Positions 5,553 through 7,751 of a stretch of 7,751 nt of DNA are shown here, in pieces. The first letter of the stretch is position 1. Every line of letters begins with the position of its first letter. Source of the DNA: Symbiobacteriaceae bacterium (GTDB lineage: Bacteria > Bacillota_E > Symbiobacteriia > Symbiobacteriales > Symbiobacteriaceae); the NCBI GenBank assembly GCA_027356675.1, contig DAHVXO010000023.1, positions 1-7,751 of the forward strand, read 5' to 3'. A model generated the notes under the pieces. The model was not told where the DNA came from. It did no database searches and saw only the letters and a list, made by a program, of their open reading frames with translations. The translations under genes were made by a program, and so were the position numbers.

Positions 5553-6071
5553 TTAAATCGGCCCGTTCTCATTCAGCCGCAGGATCATGTGATCTTCATC
5601 CAGGTAGCGGCCTTCCAGCTGCAGCGCCCGGGGCTCGCGGCCGTAGGTGACAAAGCCCAGACGCTCGTAGAGCGTGCGGGCCGCCACGTTATCCGAGACC
5701 ACCGCAAGGTGGATTTGTTCCAGGCCCGCCAAGCTGCGGGCGTGCGCGAGCAAGCTTTCCATTAGCAGGCGGGCAACGCCTTGGCGGCGGCTGCTCGGCG
5801 AGACGTAGACGCCAAAGACCGTCGCCTTGTGGCGAACCTTGGCGCCGCGCTCCCGGAGCAGGCCGGCCGTGCCGACGATCTGTCCGCCAAGAAAGGCCCC
5901 CAGCATCAGGCGGTCGGGGCCGGGCGCGATCCGATTGGCCCATTCTTCCGGCGTCAGGCGCTGGCTTTCGGCCAGGTCCGAGCCGAAGGCTTCCGGGTTG
6001 TTGGCGAGGGCTTCCAGTCGGTTGACCTTGTAGGCTTCCAGGTCAGCAAGGGTCAGCGGACGAATCTGCAC
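5553..6071 (-). CDS. GNAT family N-acetyltransferase
   Basis: A 172-residue complete GNAT enzyme, which transfers acetyl from acetyl-CoA to an amino group of an unknown substrate in the cytoplasm. It opens with IRPLTLADLEAYKVNRLEAL (3-22), strand 1 and helix 1. Strand 4 and the acetyl-CoA loop are VFGVYVSPSSRRQGVARLLM (about 85-104), with the R-R-Q-G-V-A form of the Q/R-x-x-G-x-G/A motif. The typical later motif LAVVSDNVAARTLYERLGFVTYG (about 122-144) follows. The start is a GTG at 6069-6071 with GAGGGG 7 nt upstream; the IRPLT family N-terminus follows at once, so no longer protein is needed. The upstream region holds an inverted repeat at 6177-6201 and a short hairpin at 6136-6153. It appears intact, although it sits between an integrase remnant and an IS. 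Similarity to RimI-like or antibiotic-modifying members cannot be judged. Confidence 0.88.
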   Translation of the reverse strand: MQIRPLTLADLEAYKVNRLEALANNPEAFGSDLAESQRLTPEEWANRIAPGPDRLMLGAFLGGQIVGTAGLLRERGAKVRHKATVFGVYVSPSSRRQGVARLLMESLLAHARSLAGLEQIHLAVVSDNVAARTLYERLGFVTYGREPRALQLEGRYLDEDHMILRLNENGPI

Positions 6072-6078
6072 GGGATCG

Positions 6079-6084
6079 CCCCTC
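6079..6084 (-). promoter_or_regulatory. Ribosome binding site supporting a GTG start
   Basis: GAGGGG on the minus strand lies 7 nt before the GTG at 6069-6071 and supports that codon as the acetyltransferase start. Confidence 0.65.
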
Positions 6085-6314
6085 TTTTAGCTCAGATGAA
6101 ATGCGGTGATGCCCCAGACCTTGGCGGTCCGGCGGGCGCACCAAAGAGTGCGCATGCCCACGCGCTGTTTACCACGTACGGTGGGATATGCGACCACCGT
6201 ATGGCGTTAATTCTCCCCCTATGATAACAGAGTAGCGCCAACCACCGGCAAGAAAACTCCAGTGGCTGCTGCTTTATTGCCGGGGGATGTCGCTGTATGT
6301 GCTAACGTAAAAGC
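6085..6314. other. Intergenic region between acetyltransferase and IS
   Basis: About 230 bp without a gene. It holds the inverted repeat at 6177-6201 and a perfect 6-bp-arm hairpin at 6136-6153 (loop of six). No clear -35/-10 pair for the minus-strand acetyltransferase was found. The bases immediately left of the IS end (6307-6314, GTAAAAGC) are the candidate 8-bp target duplication; its partner lies outside the window. Confidence 0.4.
6177..6201. promoter_or_regulatory. Perfect inverted repeat upstream of the acetyltransferase gene
   Basis: Arms TACGGTGG (6177-6184) and CCACCGTA (6194-6201) are exact over 8 bp and extend to 10 with one G-T pair, around a 9-bp centre. It lies about 105 bp upstream of the GTG start and could be a repressor site or a leader hairpin. 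No regulator is encoded nearby. Confidence 0.4.
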
Positions 6315-6343
6315 GGCTCTTCGACAAAGTTCGTGCAAGACAA

Positions 6344-6369
6344 CTGGCGCACATGACGTGGTGCGCCAG
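6344..6369 (-). terminator. Perfect hairpin after DUF3024, possible IS terminator
   Basis: Arms CTGGCGCAC (6344-6352) and GTGCGCCAG (6361-6369) are exact, with an 8-nt loop, and begin 4 bp beyond the DUF3024 stop. On the minus strand TTGTCTTG follows, a weak T tract. It may end the IS transcript or insulate the element. Confidence 0.45.
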
Positions 6370-6373
6370 CTCG

Positions 6374-6724
6374 TTACGAAAAGAACACCCCTGTGGGATC
6401 CACATGGACCTCGGCGATCAATTGGGCCAGATCATGTGTTGGCTCAACATCGCCGTACAGGTGCCAGCGCTGGTGGCTGTCAGCCCAGTGTAGAGTCCAC
6501 ACCTGGTTGTCCGGATCGAAGTGAAACTGCGCACAAGGCCTTCGACTGGATTTCGGGAATCTCGGATGCCAAGGCCCCGTGCACCCATAGAGGGTGACCG
6601 CGTTCTCCCGAATCCGAAATGCTAACCGGTACTCGTCCCTGATACTCTCAGGAACCCGCATCTGGCAGAAAGCAAAGAGATGTAGTTGGGCTTGGCACCG
6701 AACGTCCTCGGGCAGTGGCATCAT
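6374..6724 (-). CDS. DUF3024 family protein carried by the IS
   Basis: A 116-residue protein with the features of DUF3024: an opening helix (LHLFAFCQMRVPESIRDEYRL), the strand pair LAFRIRENAVTLYG, then PCAQFHFDPDNQVWTLHWAD, SHQRWHLYG and the closing helix ending LIAEVHVDPTGVFFS, where the final 'D-P-T-G-x-F' is characteristic. The function of the family is unknown to me. The ATG at 6722-6724 (or the adjacent one at 6719-6721) is chosen over an upstream in-frame GTG at 6893-6895 because GGGAGGGG lies at 6727-6734 and the extra 57 residues would overlap the transposase gene without family resemblance. It follows the transposase stop by 56 bp on the same strand and ends just inside the presumed IS end, so it is probably a passenger gene cotranscribed with the transposase. 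Confidence 0.8.
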   Translation of the reverse strand: MMPLPEDVRCQAQLHLFAFCQMRVPESIRDEYRLAFRIRENAVTLYGCTGPWHPRFPKSSRRPCAQFHFDPDNQVWTLHWADSHQRWHLYGDVEPTHDLAQLIAEVHVDPTGVFFS

Positions 6725-6726
6725 GA

Positions 6727-6734
6727 CCCCTCCC
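6727..6734 (-). promoter_or_regulatory. Ribosome binding site deciding the DUF3024 start
   Basis: GGGAGGGG on the minus strand lies 2 nt before the first of two tandem ATG codons and 5 nt before the second, which makes the second (6719-6721) slightly better spaced. Either choice differs by one residue. Confidence 0.6.
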
Positions 6735-6780
6735 ACGCCAAATCGTATCGAGCAGTTCTTGCTGGGGGCCGGCTTCGCCT

Positions 6781-7751
6781 CTATGCACAGCCGAGGATCC
6801 TCGCACGGAGGAGTGCGAGACCCGCACGCCCGTATCCGATCCGCTTCATGAGCTTCAGCCGGGTAATCTGTCCTTCGACCGGGCCGGTGCTCCACGGCAG
6901 CTCGATCCCGGCGAGGACGGCTGAACGGTCGGCCTGCAGGGTCCGGGCTAACCGTTCAAAGGGAGCAAGCCCGCTTTGGGCCGCATCTGTAAGCCAGGTG
7001 TCAAAGGCAGCAGTGGCGTGCTCCTTGAGCATGCTGCGGAACCGATCAACCAGGTCGCGTGCGCGGGTCAACTGGGGGTGCAGAGGGAGAAATTCTTGCA
7101 ACACTTGACGTTGAGCGGAGGTCAAATGCTCAGGCGGGCAGAGCACCGCCCACCGAACCTCTTTCCAGGTCACTTTGGGAGTGCGGCTGTCACCTTTGCG
7201 CTGGACCCGCTCGCGAACGTTCCGCGGCGCTTTCGGCGATTCAGTTCGCCATGGTGTGAGCAGACGTCGAAGGTTTGAGATGGACCCTGTGTAACCCTGC
7301 TGCACAATCTCAGCGAATAAGGCCTGCTCATTGTGACAGCCCGATTGCCAGCGTTCTTCGAGGTAGTCCACAAAGGGGTCCAGTATGGACGGAATCCGTC
7401 GACGCTCTGCCCGTATTGGGACCTCGGCCGAGTCTAAATACTTCTGGATGGTCGGGCGGGAGAGGCCAGTCGCCTTTCGGATCTGTCGGACTGGTATGCC
7501 ATCAGCGTGCAGCCGGTGCACATCCTCATACCGGCGCCGAAGCCGGTCTGCAGCGGCGGCCCGCTTTTGCTCGGCCCGGGTGATCCGTTTCGCAGGTGGG
7601 CAAGCGGGAGTAGGCTCGGGTTCGGGAGCAGGCTCCGGTTCGCAAGCAGAAACCGGCAGTGGTGCAGGCTCCGGGAGAGCCCACGACTGCCGGTCCACGA
7701 CTTCTTTTAAGGCATCGCCGAGATGCTTGACAAGGTGAAAGCGGTCGGCCA
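6781..7751 (-). CDS. ISL3-family transposase, C-terminal 322 residues (partial)
   Basis: A DDE transposase that cuts and pastes its own IS. The visible part opens with ADRFHLVKHLGDALKEVV, the conserved 'aDRFH' strand and helix that follow the second catalytic Asp in ISL3 transposases. A Pro/Glu-rich linker (EPEPAPEPEPTP) and an Arg/Lys-rich helix follow. A helix-turn-helix-like segment comes next (GIPVRQIRKATGLSRPTIQKYL, about residues 84-105 of the visible part), inserted in the catalytic domain. The C-terminus ELPWSTGPVEGQITRLKLMKR, YGRAGLALLRARIL carries the probable catalytic Glu in GPVEGQ. The frame continues beyond 7751, so the N-terminal zinc-ribbon/HTH and first two Asp residues are not seen. 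An internal GTG at 7696-7698 is not the start. No frameshift is visible, so the element may be active. Confidence 0.88.
   Translation of the reverse strand, partial: ADRFHLVKHLGDALKEVVDRQSWALPEPAPLPVSACEPEPAPEPEPTPACPPAKRITRAEQKRAAAADRLRRRYEDVHRLHADGIPVRQIRKATGLSRPTIQKYLDSAEVPIRAERRRIPSILDPFVDYLEERWQSGCHNEQALFAEIVQQGYTGSISNLRRLLTPWRTESPKAPRNVRERVQRKGDSRTPKVTWKEVRWAVLCPPEHLTSAQRQVLQEFLPLHPQLTRARDLVDRFRSMLKEHATAAFDTWLTDAAQSGLAPFERLARTLQADRSAVLAGIELPWSTGPVEGQITRLKLMKRIGYGRAGLALLRARILGCA

Larger units (their letters stand above)
6315..7751 (-). mobile_element. ISL3-family insertion sequence, partial (runs off right edge)
   Basis: The element contains a transposase gene followed by a DUF3024 gene, both on the minus strand. 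Its left end is placed at 6315 because GGCTCTTCGACAAAG there resembles the GGnTCTT...CAAA terminal inverted repeats known for ISL3 elements. The 9-bp-arm hairpin just inside (6344-6369) fits a subterminal structure. The other end and the first part of the transposase lie beyond the window, so the inverted repeat and target duplication cannot be verified. Confidence 0.6.

Noticed and set aside
5781..6224. + strand open frames opposite the GNAT gene
   Set aside because: They are antisense shadows of a clear acetyltransferase.
1..7751. CRISPR array, tRNA or rRNA genes
   Set aside because: No regularly spaced identical repeats, cloverleaf with a TTCRA-type loop, or rRNA signature was seen on either strand.

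Overview
The window is GC-rich bacterial DNA and reads as accessory genome. Three things point to a high-GC Gram-positive (Firmicutes/Clostridia-like, perhaps of the Symbiobacterium type): a secreted protein with three S-layer homology (SLH) domains, strong AGGAGG-type ribosome binding sites, and an ISL3-family insertion sequence. The genus is inference; no rRNA or other phylogenetic marker is present.

Layout, left to right. Positions 1-216 hold no recognisable gene, only a promoter-like and operator-like stretch just before a two-gene toxin-antitoxin operon on the + strand (BrnT-like toxin 217-531, CopG/BrnA-like antitoxin 533-817). This operon looks less GC-rich than its surroundings. Two nucleotides after the antitoxin stop, the minus-strand remnant of an SLH/Asp-box propeller gene (820-1722) ends convergently. 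It has no start codon or signal peptide, and its SLH domain breaks off. To its right is an intact paralogue (1886-3469, minus): signal peptide, six Asp-box propeller repeats and three SLH domains, with a terminator-like hairpin after its stop. The two probably come from a tandem duplication, one copy of which decayed.

A long imperfect hairpin (3712-3763) separates this gene from a weakly GNAT-like gene (3836-4396, minus). From about 4420 to 4876 there is no convincing protein. Instead there is a structured segment with a long GC hairpin (4791-4838) and a 28-nt imperfect direct repeat. The second repeat copy ends exactly where homology to a tyrosine recombinase begins. That recombinase (4877-5484, +) lacks its N-terminal half and box I arginine, and a frameshift near 5235 separates its catalytic core from a four-cysteine tail. 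A clear GNAT acetyltransferase with a GTG start follows on the minus strand (5553-6071).

The right end is an ISL3-family insertion sequence running off the window: a transposase C-terminal part (6781-7751, minus) followed by a DUF3024 gene (6374-6724, minus), with a probable IS end near 6315.

The genes do not form one pathway. The picture is a mobile-element landing area: TA module, IS, broken integrase and possible intron debris around a cell-surface protein and two acetyltransferases. The observations most worth following are the structured repeat-bearing segment joined to the integrase fragment, the DUF3024 gene inside the IS, and the intact/decayed SLH-propeller pair.
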